Source of the DNA: Bigelowiella natans CCMP2755
Taxonomy: Eukaryota > Cercozoa > Chlorarachniophyceae
Direction of reading: 5' to 3'
Assembly: GCA_000320545.1 (NCBI GenBank)
Contig: ADNK01001017.1
Location: 1 to 64,000, forward strand
Length of the DNA: 64,000 nucleotides
Below the pieces are notes generated by a model. The model saw only the letters and a program-made list of their open reading frames with translations. It made no database searches and was not told the origin of the DNA. Made by a program: the position numbers and the translations under genes. Below are positions 36,830 to 49,316 of this stretch, one piece after another (position 1 is the first letter of the stretch; the number at the start of each line of letters is the position of its first letter).

Positions 36830-38023
36830 GACTACTACTATGAAACAACAACACCCATAACCACTTTCATGTCTACTTCTTCTAATCCCAACATTGAGGA
36901 GGCCACCAATACACAGCTACCAAACAACAATCATCATCGCCCTTGTCTTGATCATCATCATGACTATGATCACAATCATGATGATCATCATCCTTAAGCA
37001 GCACATAATACATACCCTTTGGCGGGACACACAGAGTAGGCTGTGGTAAACGTCACATGTGGTTGTAACCATTCATGAGTTCCTGTGTATGCACCATCGT
37101 GATCATGATCATGCGTACGATAATCATGAAAATGGAGACCGAATTCCCTCACTATTCCCCTACTATTCGTGCACAAAATCAGCATAGACTTGGCCATATT
37201 TTTAATCGCATTTGGTAAAAAAAGTTGTCGTGTTATCGTTATATATGTTATCAGTCTGTTATTTGTTACTACTATTATGATGATTATGGTTGATGATGAT
37301 GATCATGATCATAATCACACTCTGCTAACCCATTCTTGCTGGCATGTTCACATCCATATATACACCTCCGTGAGTGTACAGAGCTGCCAATCTACATATA
37401 TCTGCCTTATACGCTCCTCTTCGAACACCGTTGAAGACCTCAAGAATGCCTTCCACAGGGGGTTTCAGACTTTCCAAAAGTGTTCTGCACTCTTTGTCTG
37501 TGTAGAATTTCACTCTCCAGCCTGGATGTAGCTTAATTATGTTGTCCACAACACGTTTATTTCTTAAGTGCTCAGATTTTGACCAAGGATTAGCAATTTT
37601 CTTGTTGGGGTCCTTCTGGTTTGATAATAATAGGTTCTCTTTGGATGAGAAGACAAGAATTCTGGGGATTTTAGGAGGAGTTGTTGTTATGATCTCACTC
37701 TCTCCACGATTATTGTTATTCACTGCAAGCAGGCCTTTCATCGCTCCTATACTTAACAATATATCGTCGTTGTTGTCTTCTATGTTGCTTTTCCAACTAG
37801 AAGCAGCCTGGTGGCACGTCGAGAGAGAGAGATACTTTTTCTCCGGAAACTGCCTTGCTTTTGAAAAATCGGTCTCTTTAGCCATGATAGAGGTAGCAAT
37901 GTTAGCATAGAAACGTCTACACGCAGCCCTCCGATTTGAAGATCCTGAAAGTACCGCACATTGAGCAGCAAAAAGGGGACCGACCTCCGAGCGTGACTTT
38001 ACGATAGTCAATGATGAGAATAC
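36216..38023 (-). CDS. GT32-family glycosyltransferase domain (OCH1/DXD type)
   Basis: Three exons, 37330-38023, 37016-37082 and 36216-36699, total 1245 nt in frame (414 residues). The sugar-nucleotide domain shows IPRILVFSSKENLLLSNQKD, HPGWRVKFYTDKECRTLLES, and GAYKADICRLAALYTHGGVY followed by MDVNM in the place of the family's acidic DxD-like motif, then VTFTTAYSVCPAKG and NCNMLVVDPYSMKVPFYRW at the end. Such enzymes transfer hexoses to glycans in the Golgi. The first exon is preceded by an acceptor (GTGTAG) and has no ATG at its start. The first in-frame Met (MAKETDF) would skip about 45 residues, and no signal anchor is visible. This part may therefore be the 3' half of the GT2 gene just upstream (see findings). 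Confidence 0.8.
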
Positions 38024-38238
38024 CTACACCACCACCACCGGCAGCAGCAGCAGCAGAGAATTAGAATGGAGGAAACACGCAGAGGAATAGGAATACGTCG
38101 TTTTCCTTCTACAATCGCGACTATGAGTAATCTCCTGCAATTAATACATCTTGATCTAATTTGCTATTGGAATAAAGATAAGATCGAGAACTCAATAATT
38201 ATTATTTCATCTTTAATTTGTGAAAATTATCAAACTGA

Positions 38239-39715
38239 TCATCCTACATTGCTCAAGTTGTCCCCGTGTATTTGATGAAGTACTATTGCCTCTGGAAGCT
38301 CTCGAGGTGTTTCAAATGCAGCCATTCTAAAAGTTCCTGTGTGTCTTGCATTCGAACAGAAGGAGTAATCTTCCATCACCATCTGAATCAAATAGAGTAG
38401 TTTATTTCTTCAGCTTTCTTGCTGATACGTCTGTGGTGATAATCCTCATCCCCATCGTCATCATCATCATCATCATCATCATCATACTACTACTACTACT
38501 ACTGAGAGTATCATTACTACCTTGTCTGGGTACCCTCCAGTTTGCTTCCAGACAGTTTTGTTGAACACGTATGAGAATCCAAAACCCCTTAATAAACAAA
38601 AAGTAGACGACGAGGAGGAGAGACAAGAGTAAGTGATTTCGCTCCATGTCCAACAACAACAACAAGAACAACATGTTGTTGATATATGTAGCATTCTGTC
38701 TTCTTTTGATACCAACCATTACCAGATATAAGCATCGCACTCTGACTCCAAGGGCTCCTGTTAAATGCAATGCCCAAGGTGAAGAAGAAGAAGAAGAAGA
38801 ACAAGAAGAAGACGGCGATGATGATGGTAATGATAGTTCAGATCACCATGCCAACATGATGATGATGAGGACGATGATAGTATAAAATCGTGGAATCACT
38901 GGACAACGATAATCAAAATTGATCATTTACTAATGGTTAAATACAGGAAGAAGAAGAAGACGGAAGAAAACATATGTTGCTTCTATGAATGATACCCAGG
39001 ATATCGATTCAACAGTAGTAGTAGTAGTAGTAGTAATAGGAATTTTACTGTTCGTTTCACAAACGATCTCTACATTTTTCTGTTATTTCTCTCAGAATGA
39101 TTAGTACTCCGGTGATCATCAGTATGGCACCATGATGACATCGTCTATTTTAACATCGAATGACTGCTGCCGCAGCTTCTACTTGCTCTAACCCATCTCG
39201 CCAGTATTCCAGTTTGCAAGTTGAACCAATGCCAGGAAGCCAACTTAACCAAGTCCATCTGTAAGGAATAGTAGTAGTAGTAGTAGTAATAGTGCTTTTC
39301 CTTTATCCCTCGGGAATAGTGTGTAAGAGATTGTGTGAAATACCTTATGAAGAAGCATTGCCTCAAGCATCCGCTCAATGTAGCGTGGGGAGTACAGATC
39401 ATCATCATCGAAGGTTACAATTACCTCCCCTGAGGCCATTTGGATACCCAAATTGCGCTTCTCTCCTACAGAAACCGTGAGCCCCTTGTTCACTTGAATG
39501 TATCGGAGGCGAGACTCTTGGGTAGCTATCTTAGAAGACTTGAAAAATGGGCTTGGTTTTCCAGAATCATCGATAACGATCAATTCAACTGGATCAAATG
39601 TTTGATACACGAAACATCGGAAAATTCTGGGGTGAAAGTGATGTCTTTTAGCACTTGTCGGGAGCACAACGCTAACCGTAGGTCGTTCCCTTTGAAAGAC
39701 TACAGCACTGATCAT
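38239..39715 (-). CDS. GT2-family glycosyltransferase
   Basis: GT-A fold family 2 transferase. The first exon, 39344-39715, gives TVSVVLPTSAKRHHFHPRIF, DPVELIVIDDSG, VGEKRNLGIQMASGEVIVTF and the metal-binding Asp cluster DDDDLYSPRYIERM. The next exon (start 39258) gives DLVKLASWHWFNLQTG. Exon 38521-38587 gives GFGFSYVFNKTVWKQTGGYP, and 38239-38336 gives FRMAAFETPRELPEAIVLHQ, then a stop. A further exon near 38730-38780 (FNRSPWSQSAML) is uncertain. The ATG at 39715 leaves only 12 residues before the domain, so an upstream exon with a signal anchor is possible. The 3' end also reads as a donor (AGCAAT|GTAGGA) in the same phase as the GT32 exon downstream. Confidence 0.78.
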
Positions 39716-40881
39716 TCAAATAAAAAGAGAAGTTTGATGAGAAGTGAGAAGAGAAGGAGTGGAGAGCAGGATGAGGATGAAGGAGGAGGGGGCGGGGAGA
39801 GGGAGGGGAGAAGAGGAAAGAGAAGTTGGAGAAGTGACTGATGATGAGCATTTTGGTGACTGACATGAAGAGATTGAACGTCGGAAGATGCATTGTGTGG
39901 ATGATGCTGAATTTGCATGTGATCACTGCATCAAACACAACCTAATAGGAGTGCTGAGTGTTGCGAATAGAAGGAGAAATCCAATTGATTGTCTTGTCAT
40001 TTGTGAAGCTCCTGGAAGCTAGGCCATCATCTAGATCATTGCCACCATCGTGCTTCCTCCTCCTCCTCCTCGTGCTTCTGCATCACCATCACAACGCAAA
40101 TGTCGACGTTTTGGATGATGCGACAACAAAGTGCAGCTTACGACACCGACCATTTGACGTAGTGCGGCAACAAATGACATCTAGCAATCGGCAATTTGAT
40201 ACTGTGCGACAACAGATGCTCAATTCAATTCGTTCATGTGTGTCACACGTCCACCCACCTGTTTGACAATTGCTGTTTGAGGCACATCCGTGCCAATGGC
40301 ACACCTTGTTGGAATGTTGAAGTGGATGCGAATCCTGAATCTTGAATCTTGTGCCGTGGACCTAGTGCCCGTGCGCTTCAGCCCTCGTCCTGCTAGTCCC
40401 CTGTTTGAGGCACGCTAGCACGTTCCCTTCCGACGCCAATGTGTTCCGAAGGCTCCAAGATGAGTGAACGAACGAACGAATGAATGAATGATGCGATTCC
40501 AATGAGGGCATCTGAAAGGATCATCGGAGTGCACTAATTCATCCAAATCCTTCCCAGTCAGCATGCCACACTAGAAAAATTGAGGGTCAGTGCAGTGGAC
40601 GAATCAAACCCTGTAGCTGTGATTCATGCAAGATTGTGTCCATTCGGCATTCCAATTCGATCACTCGGTCCAGACAGCAGATTCAAGATTTCCTGCGCAA
40701 CATTTGAAATTTCTCCATTATCACAATGCGACAATCAAATTTTGCAAATCGAAGATGAAAATCGCCCAAAAAAACAACTACTAATTTCCTCGACATGCAT
40801 TGTGAAATCTCATTTGTGAAAGCCTACGTCTACACCTTGTCCTCGCAGAAGGTGACGGCTACACTCGCACAACGATCTACC
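39716..40881. other. Divergent intergenic region, GT2/RRM gene
   Basis: About 1.2 kb between divergent starts. It contains a (CCT)n tract on the minus strand near 39740-39830 and, at 40109-40218, three degenerate tandem copies of a 42-43-bp unit (core GTGCGRCAACA). Parts (40230-40480) resemble the convergent spacers in composition. Confidence 0.55.
40109..40218. repeat. Three-copy degenerate 42-43-bp tandem repeat
   Basis: Cores at 40109-40133, 40152-40176 and 40194-40218 align as (A/T)TTTGAYNNNGTGCGRCAACA, with spacing 43 then 42. Sequence between the cores is not conserved. Confidence 0.75.
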
Positions 40882-42317
40882 ATGGCGGAATCTTCTACCC
40901 CTGAAAAGCAGCAACCAAATGATGCTCCTCCTGGCACTGAAATGCAAAAAACTGTGGCCTCCTCGGAAAAGCAAGTAGACCGTCAAAGCGCCTCCTCACC
41001 GGCAACTAGTCAATCTTCGAGCGGTAGTAACGAAGAAGGGGGTGATGAAAAGGAGGCAGCAGGATACTCAGGTGGTCCAGGAAGTGACGGATTAATGGAA
41101 CCATCGGAAAACGTATACTTCTGGGGAGTTCCATCAAATTTCACCGAGTTCGAAATGAACCTCCTCGTTTTTGCAGCCGGCGATGTAACAATTGATAAGA
41201 ATATGATGTGTCCATGGTCATCTTTCGTTGTTCTTTTGATCATCTTATTATATTCCCTGCTACTATACTATTGATACTACTGCTATCTGTTATTGTTGTA
41301 GTACTATCCCTTGAGGAATTTACGAAGATTCTATTTTCTGAAGGAGTAGCAGTAGTAGTTGTAGTAGGGATAGTAGTGGTAGTAGTAGAAGTAGTAGCAG
41401 TACTTAAACCTATCCGCAAGGCCTAACTCCTCATTTTCCTAAATTCCTTCATTAGTAGCGAACACATTATTTGTCTACGAATAGAAAAATACTGCATTCA
41501 TATGCGACTACTAAATTTTGAAGGTTGTTTCTGTGAAAATGGGCCACGCAAATGGCAAACCAAATACATACGCATTTGTTCAATTCAAGAAGCAGGTATC
41601 ATAGTATATTCCATGTTTATCATTCATATACAATTAAACATTTGACCTCAGCAGATGTGTGCTTTCGACAGTTCCATGTGTGTGTGTGTGTGGCTATTTG
41701 GCATACATATCCTTCAATGGAAATAATGCAAACCATACTTCACAATTTATCAGGAAGATGCAGAAGCTGCGATAAAAATGCTGCACAATAGGTAGTAGTA
41801 GTAGCAGAAGTAGTATATTTTTTTTTGAAAAGAATATTATTAAGACCGATAAAATATTATTGTTGTATATCTTTCCACACAATATTGTGCAGAAAATTCC
41901 ACTCTCGTAATCTGGTCGTACAATACGCAAAGCCAGCAAAGCTCGCTACTTCAAGCAATATCAAGAAGAACTCTACCAGCAGTGTTAGTAAGGGCGCTGT
42001 GAATACGGTGACACGTACACCTCATCATCATATTGAGAGAGAAAATTATCTCGTTTCAAATGGATCAATATTGATGCTGTTACTTATTTATTTGTTATAT
42101 TTAACTCACCCCCGATTCCGTAGCTCTACTTACTGATGTTGCTTTTTCCAGGCTATATCAGATCGTAAGATGATTCGACCTCGTGGTGTCTCCTCAACAT
42201 CACCTGCTGCTATTTATGAAAGCAACAACAACGTCGTGTATACACCTGATAATTCCACCATCGGTCATGGCGATGGTGGAACAACTGCAGGAGGAGGAGG
42301 AAGCAGCTATATGCCTG

Positions 42318-42348
<31 letters not shown>

Positions 42349-43402
42349 CGGCAATCACCATCCTTATCATCACGTGACAATGGGGGGGGTTACTACTACT
42401 ACGACTGCCACAGCAGGAGCACCGACAGCTTATCACCATCATCCTTACCACCACCATCATCAACATTCACCACTCCAGATGCTACCTCCTCCTCCTCCTG
42501 CTGGTGGTGGTGGTGGTGGTAGTTCTCCTCCTCCTCCCCATCCTCGTCCTCAACCTCATCATCATCATCACCACCACCACCAAGTACCTCCTACAGTCCC
42601 TCCTACTGCTACTACAACTACTGGAACAACAGCACCACCACACTACGTACTACCCATTTACCAAACAAATCCAGCAGCACTAACCCATCATCCTAGCTAC
42701 CACCCCTCAACGGTACTAGTCTTACTGTGAATTCATCCATCACGGATGATCTAACGTTGGATATTGCCTTATCTCTTTCTCTCTCTTTCTCTCTTTTTTT
42801 TTTTTATCTTCCTTCCCTTTCCAAGCCTACTGGAATGGATGTTGCATGTATCCTTTACGCTGTTTCGATGTGTTTCGATGTGGGTTATAAGTCTAATTTC
42901 TTGTTATCGGCTAATGGATGAAGTTGTTTGTTATTTGGAATCGTTGCAGCAGCAGCAGCAGCAGCACCAGCAGCAGCTCCAGCAGCAGCTCCAGCAGCAG
43001 CTATCGTATGGTCGAATCGGGAGAGGATCAGGTGGTGGTGGCATTAATATCACAAATGTAGTTCCTAAGCTTCCTACAAACAACGGGATTGCCCATAGCA
43101 GCAGCAGCAACAACATATATATAAGGTAGTCTGTGATGATAATGATGATGATTTATGATGATGATGAAAGAGAAGAAAGACACCAGATTTATTGATGTTA
43201 AAGATGGTTAAAAAGGTGCTCGAAGAAATGAGAGAGAGTGAGAGAAAAAGAGGGAAGGGGGAAGGAAAGCATATCTTCTGGAACAAATACCATCTGATTC
43301 AATTATTTTTTAATATGGGTTTTGCTGCATGATAGTGGTCTTCCAGAGAATGTCACAGACAAATCGCTAGAGCAGCTGTTTCTAAAGTAAGAATAAGAAG
43401 AA

Positions 43403-43433
<31 letters not shown>

Positions 43434-44343
43434 AGATGGCATCGTTTCTGCTGCAGTAATTTCACGAGAACAAATTTTCTTCTGCAAATCTAATCGCAAA
43501 ACTTAGCGGTATTATTGTGTAATTGATTAGATATGGAACAGTGGTGTCTACCAGAGTGATAATAAATAGAAATACTGGGACACCGCTAGGGACAGCTCTT
43601 GTTCGGATGGAGAGCAGCCATCAGGCCGCAGTGGCTATAGGGGATCTCAATGGTAAGAAGAAGCATACTAGTAGCACTAGTAAGAGTAATACAAGAGCAA
43701 AGGACATCGTAATAAATTCATCATGTGTTTTCTCTTATGATTTGTATACTGATGCGAAAGCAACACCACCACCACCACTGTGAGATCAACTTATCATGAA
43801 TCGTCTGTGTGTATCGATGATCATAAATACACAGGCTGTCAGTTAAACGGGGGCGGTCGTGGGCACATTCTATCATGCAGATTTGCTCATGAGAAGAGAA
43901 CACCTCCAAGCAGTACCACCAATTTGTACATCAGTGGCCTTCCTGAGGATGTCACTGAAGGGTCGCTCAAGGTACTACTACTACTATTGTTTTATGATGA
44001 GGAGGGAGATTATCGTGAGTAGTCTCCTCAATAGAGAACAGAAGATTACTAATGTTTAATAACATTCACCCATACGATTGAGATTGATGTTATTTATATT
44101 ATTTATTTATTTATTTATTATTAGGAGCTATTTGCAGCCTTTGGAAACGTGGTTTCGCAGAAAATCATCATCAATCGAAACACAGGAGCGCCATTAGGAA
44201 CTGCCCTCGTACGAATGGAGACTAATGACCAGGCAAACACGTGCATCAGTAATCTTCATGGCTCGAAGGTGTTTCTAATATATTTTGATACATACTTCAA
44301 TATATGGGGGTATAATATCATATCACGATATATCAACTCTTAT

Positions 44344-44380
<37 letters not shown>

Positions 44381-44516
44381 TATACCTGTGTTCTTATGCT
44401 TCTAATATCATTTTATCAACAATTGTGTCATTTTATTCTATTTTGCAAACTAGATGAATGGGGGAAAGTTTCTTACAGTCCGATTTGCCGCTGACAAGGG
44501 AAATAAACACACTTGA
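40882..44516 (+). CDS. RNA-binding protein with three RRM domains
   Basis: The ATG at 40882 starts a disordered Ser/Gly/Glu leader (MAESSTPEKQQPNDAPPGTE). RRM1 is split over several exons: NVYFWGVPSNFTEFEMNLL (exon to ~41184), EEFTKILFSEG (~41310), KVVSVKMGHANGKPNTYAFV (RNP1-like, ~41521), EDAEAAIKMLHN (~41755) and NLVVQYAKPAKL (~41905). A long linker follows (~42152-42720) with runs of Ala, His, Gly and Pro from repeats, and a Gln run at 42946-43005. RRM2: SGLPENVTDKSLEQLF (43336) and TPLGTALVRMESSHQAAVAI (43580). RRM3: NLYISGLPEDVTEGSLK (43922), GAPLGTALVRMETNDQANT (44188), ending FLTVRFAADKGNKHT. A CxxxHxRFAH-like segment (GHILSCRFAHEKR) sits between RRM2 and RRM3. RRM2 and RRM3 share INRNTG-PLGTALVRME, pointing to internal duplication. 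Likely in mRNA processing; no specific ortholog assigned. Confidence 0.85.
44345..44379. repeat. (CA)n tract in last intron of RRM gene
   Basis: About 17 CA dinucleotides upstream of the last acceptor of the RRM gene. Confidence 0.9.
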
Positions 44517-45398
44517 TTATTAAAATTTATGACTCATTTCAAATTTATAGTGAAGCAGCTGAAAACGAAGAATATTTCTTTGCAATATTAACAAACATCA
44601 AGAGTAGCAGCAGCGAAATCTAGAAACGATGAGAGAATTTTATTAGACGTGCGTGCGAACACCAATATATTATTACGTGTGGAGATACTCATCAAAACAT
44701 TTATTTCATCGTTTGTTTCTTTCCAATGAAGTGGTAGATATTTATTTTTATCAAGAATAGTGTACGCCAGAATCTAATCCTGGATCATTTCGAGTGCTAG
44801 TTGCAAGATCATTGACAGGGATACTAAGAATGAGTTCGCGTAGATAAATATTTATTGTCAGCACAGCATGTTGGTATTGTGTTATCAAAAGATGATAAGC
44901 TTACTAGCTTACTAGCTTATGAAATGAAGAAGAATGCTTTTATTAGTATAGATGCATAAAGTGTAGCATGCTAGCATGTCGTTTGCATCGCAGTTTATTT
45001 ACAAAGAATATGTGTGCATTCGCATTCACACGTACTGGCGCGCGCTAGCTAGCTAGCATGAAGGACATGCTAGCATGTCTAGATGTGACAGCATGCACAT
45101 CAGCAGCTAGGCATGCTAGGATGGCTAGCTAGCTAGCTAGCTAGATCTGCTAGGATGGCTAGATCTAGCTAGCTAGTAAACTAGTAAATCTAGAGGTCCA
45201 CTATAGCTACTACATGACATGCTTGCGATTCAAACATGCTAGCTAGCTAGCATGCATGTAAGGTGTCGTACACAATACTAGACTAACTCATTAGGGTACG
45301 TACGTAGTAGATATGGAAGGCTGCGGTGGTGCTTTATTTATTGTCATCGTATATGTAATAACTAGATTAAGCCCAGCGACAAAGCAATGCCATACTCG

Positions 45399-45447
<49 letters not shown>

Positions 45448-45671
45448 ATGTGTATATAATATCTGCAACAACCAGTGAAACTAACTACAGCTACTGAATA
45501 TATACGATGCACAAAGCTCACAGAAATAAAGCATGCTACCGTAGTGCATGTGAAAGCTTATTAGACGTTCACAAACGGATGCAACTGGGACATTACTATT
45601 TATTTTCTATAATTTACATTTTTCCATCCAAGCTATCAAATTATGATATGCACGACGTCATTGATTCTCAT
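44517..45671. other. Convergent intergenic spacer 5, the strongest palindrome-rich block
   Basis: Tail-to-tail gap. Between 44940 and 45270 CTAG occurs every few bases, often as CTAGCTAGCTAG runs, with GCATGC, AGATCT and TGCATGCA. It contains GCATGCTAGCATG (44966) and GCATGTCTAGATGTG (45073). A (TA)n tract at about 45400-45444 lies to its right. No gene recognised. Confidence 0.75.
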
Positions 45672-48600
45672 CTAGAATGACGGAAGTTCATGGAAAGAAG
45701 GATTTCTTCCATATGGAGTTCCATGACGAGTAACGCTCCTCGTTTTTCGAGAACTATATAGAACAAATTCCATAATCATAAGCTTACTTACAGGAAATTG
45801 AGATGATATCTATAAGGTCATTATGTGTATTATTACTATACCTGTATCTCCGATGTGCAGTATTAGCTGCTGGCTGCTGAACCTCTTCCGGTGATGAAGG
45901 AGAATGATCAAAATTTAATCGTCGCACGGGAGGTGATTCTTCGAAATTACTTATTGATTGGACTACTTGTGGTTTTAAGCCTAGAGCAACACTAAAAACC
46001 CATGTAAGTGCTCCTGCGACGACAATGGCGGTAGTAATGGAAACTGCGATTAGTTTCAGAGTCATACTGTGAGAATGATGACGACGATGATGATGATGAT
46101 TGTCATTATTCGATAAATCTTTAGGATCTTCGGGTGAGTCAATAGCACCCAATTCTTGGTTTCCAATTGTTGTCTCAACAAAAACAGCTTCCGACTCTTC
46201 TCGTGAGCTTGCCTTCATATTATTATTCGGTAACAATGGTCGGGTATCATGAACAAAGTGTTCTCCCCTCTCGTCATTATCGTTCGTAGTATGGACAACC
46301 ATCTTCACGGTTGGATTATTAGGGTCACCACTCACAAGAAAGGTAACAATTTCGGGTTTTGGCGGATCAATGATTTTTGCATCTTGGAATTCTTCTCCTC
46401 TGATCTCTAATTGTGTGGTTGTGGCGGAATCCTTTTCCACTTCAAGATCTTGTTCTGGAACTTCCTCCTCCTCTTCCTCATTTTCTTGGTCTTTCTTTGA
46501 CTGGGCAAATTCTGTTTGCTTTACATGAAGAATTTCAGGCTGGATAACACCCACTTCCTGCAAACTGCTATTTAACACAATACCATTTTCAACACTAGCT
46601 GCTTGATAGCTTGATTCCGCGATGGAAACCTCTTTCGGGCATTGTTGATCATTCAAATGATTTGTAGTTGACAAGTTGTTTATCATGCTTGTCGACATAA
46701 GGAAAAGCTTTCCCTTTATCGAGTCCTCATCAAATGAGACGACGTGCTTCACAGCGCCATTAATTACGTACTCATGTGTGCCCTCGTCGAGTGTAGAAAA
46801 CATTTCTGATTCAATAAGAGAAGAATCTACGGGACAAGTTTCTCCCAGCAATGTGAACAACGATGATGACTGTTGCTGCGAACATGTAGTGGGAGTAGTA
46901 ATAGGATCTTGAACAAGAATATGCTGCTGCTTTCCCACCATTCCAGTTTCTTCACCAGCAAATAATATGATGTATATAAAGATTATTAAAGGAACAAACA
47001 TAAAAAATTTCCCCTTTGTCGTCCTTCGTGCAAAGTACTGCTGTGCCGGAAGCAACTTAGCAAAAATGTTGTTCCCCTTTTCCGGAGTGCAGTCAATAGA
47101 AATGTTCTAAAGATAAAAATAACAAATTTGAGAAGATTCCTACCGAATTGGTATGAACTGGGAATAGCTAAATAAATTACCCCAGGAGTAGGCCACGAAG
47201 ATATCGGAATTCTCTTGGAGACATAGACTGGAGATTGAAAATCTAGCATATCTGAAGTTGCTGTTGCAGAAATTTCTTGAGCTGGTTTTTTGATATCTGG
47301 AGTCTTTGGGGTTATCATTCGGTACCCTGATGAATAAGAAGGTTAGCTTCTTTCGTGTTCCTCGAGATCAGATTATTCTTAACTTGAACAACCTGTCGAA
47401 ACTGAATGAGTTTTATCCGTCTTACTTCCCAAGCTATCGCCATTAGAGACTGCTGTTGCTGCTGCTGCTGCTGTCAGTGTGGTCTGAGCAATAGTATCTT
47501 CACGATGATTTTTTGGGCTGGGTTGCAACACATCCTAAAACAAAAGAAAGTTATAAACGGGGGGAAGTAAAATGCTGCTTCCAAGGAAGAGGACCTGAAA
47601 AATGCTGTTCTCTCCGTTGCTAATATCTTTGAAAACTTCTTCCATCTGAGTACCAAGGCTTGCATTCTTGAGACGACGAGAATTTTCCATATTAACCAAG
47701 TCGGAATTAGATAGAGCGACATCATCATCTCCGAATGAGAAGCTATCAATATCAAGCGCCTGGTTACTAATTGATGATTTTCCAACGATGGGCTCTGTAT
47801 TTCTGCTTGAATCATCACTAAAAAGACGTCGAAGATGGGGTTCACGTGGGGAAGATTTTATCAATTCAGTGAGGGCAGTTTTGGGGGACGGGATAGGCTT
47901 GTTTCCTATCTCTTGGAAAAGAGGACAAAGTGGTGGGTTCTTCGAAGCTTTCGAAGCTTGGGTCTCCTGATCCATAAAACAAAAACGACCCGTTTCATTA
48001 GATATCGATATGTGGATTTCTCTTAAAATTTCTGCCATTACCATTCCAATTTTCTTGGGTTCCATTTGCTTTACAGCCTGCTTTTGTTTTGTGATATCAA
48101 CCTTCATAAAAATAAAGACGAATAAAAATATATACAAAGTACTATAAACTGAAATTATCAACTTTTCCACGCGTGCAAGCAGAGCAATTGTTCCGAGATG
48201 GAGTCGAGTTTCCCTTGAGAATACGAGAACTGCGCTGTTTCTTCAGAAAATTTCGAAAATTTGCTCTTTTATTGCCCTTAGATTTTTTTTCAGGTCGTTC
48301 CCGAGCCATTTGACGGCGTACAGGAGGACTGAGCATGCTGTAAACCTCGGACGCAAGGCGGGGATACCTTAAATGGATATAGAAATTAGCAGGTGCTTTT
48401 CATTTTATTATTACTTTTTATTACTTTCTCTTATAGATTTTGAAGAGCATTCTCGCATTGTTTCTGACTGAGAGAGCTGCGGCCGAGAGATGATTTTTAA
48501 TAGATGGAACAAGTTTTTTCGAAAATTGTACAAGATCCTCTTGCGGCCATTTTTCAAGGGACAAGGAAATACACTTTATGCAAGTGCTTCTGATTCGTGG

Positions 48601-49236
48601 ATGGCGTTCACCCTGGTGAATCAACAAACAATATTTTGTGAATTGGAAGGATTCTTTCGTAATGTCAGCAAGCGCTTACATCTGCTCTTGCGATAAGTTT
48701 CTCAAGAGTCTTTGGAAGAATATACTTCATAATAGAAGTAAGACACTTCTCTCCAGCAGCTGCCATGCATTTAGTTGTCTGTAATGATAAAATATGTTAT
48801 GAGGAAAGATACTTTGCTTCGCCTGAGGTTATGTTTTACCTGTCCCGTGAGTACGCATAAGGAATCGGTAAGATCGCTGACAAATTCGTCAGATAGACCC
48901 TTTACGCGATTAACTAGGACTGAAATAGTTTCGCAAACTTCGATAATAATTTTGGAACGAATTTCTGTAAGCTGAGTCTGAATGGGTCCTGTGTTTTAAA
49001 AAGTTATTTGAATAATAAGATGGGCATCGAATCAGGCCATTTAATTTCTTTCAAATTTCTTCAATATTTACTTCTTTAATATTAGAGGTTACCAACAATC
49101 TCCGGGAGAATTCTTTCTTCCCACTCATCGGCAGTGAACATACAGTTTTTTTGGTCTGCCATTGCACGTAATGATTCCAAAGCATCACTCCTAATAACAC
49201 ACACACGCACACACATACACACACCTACATTTATAT

Positions 49237-49316
<80 letters not shown>

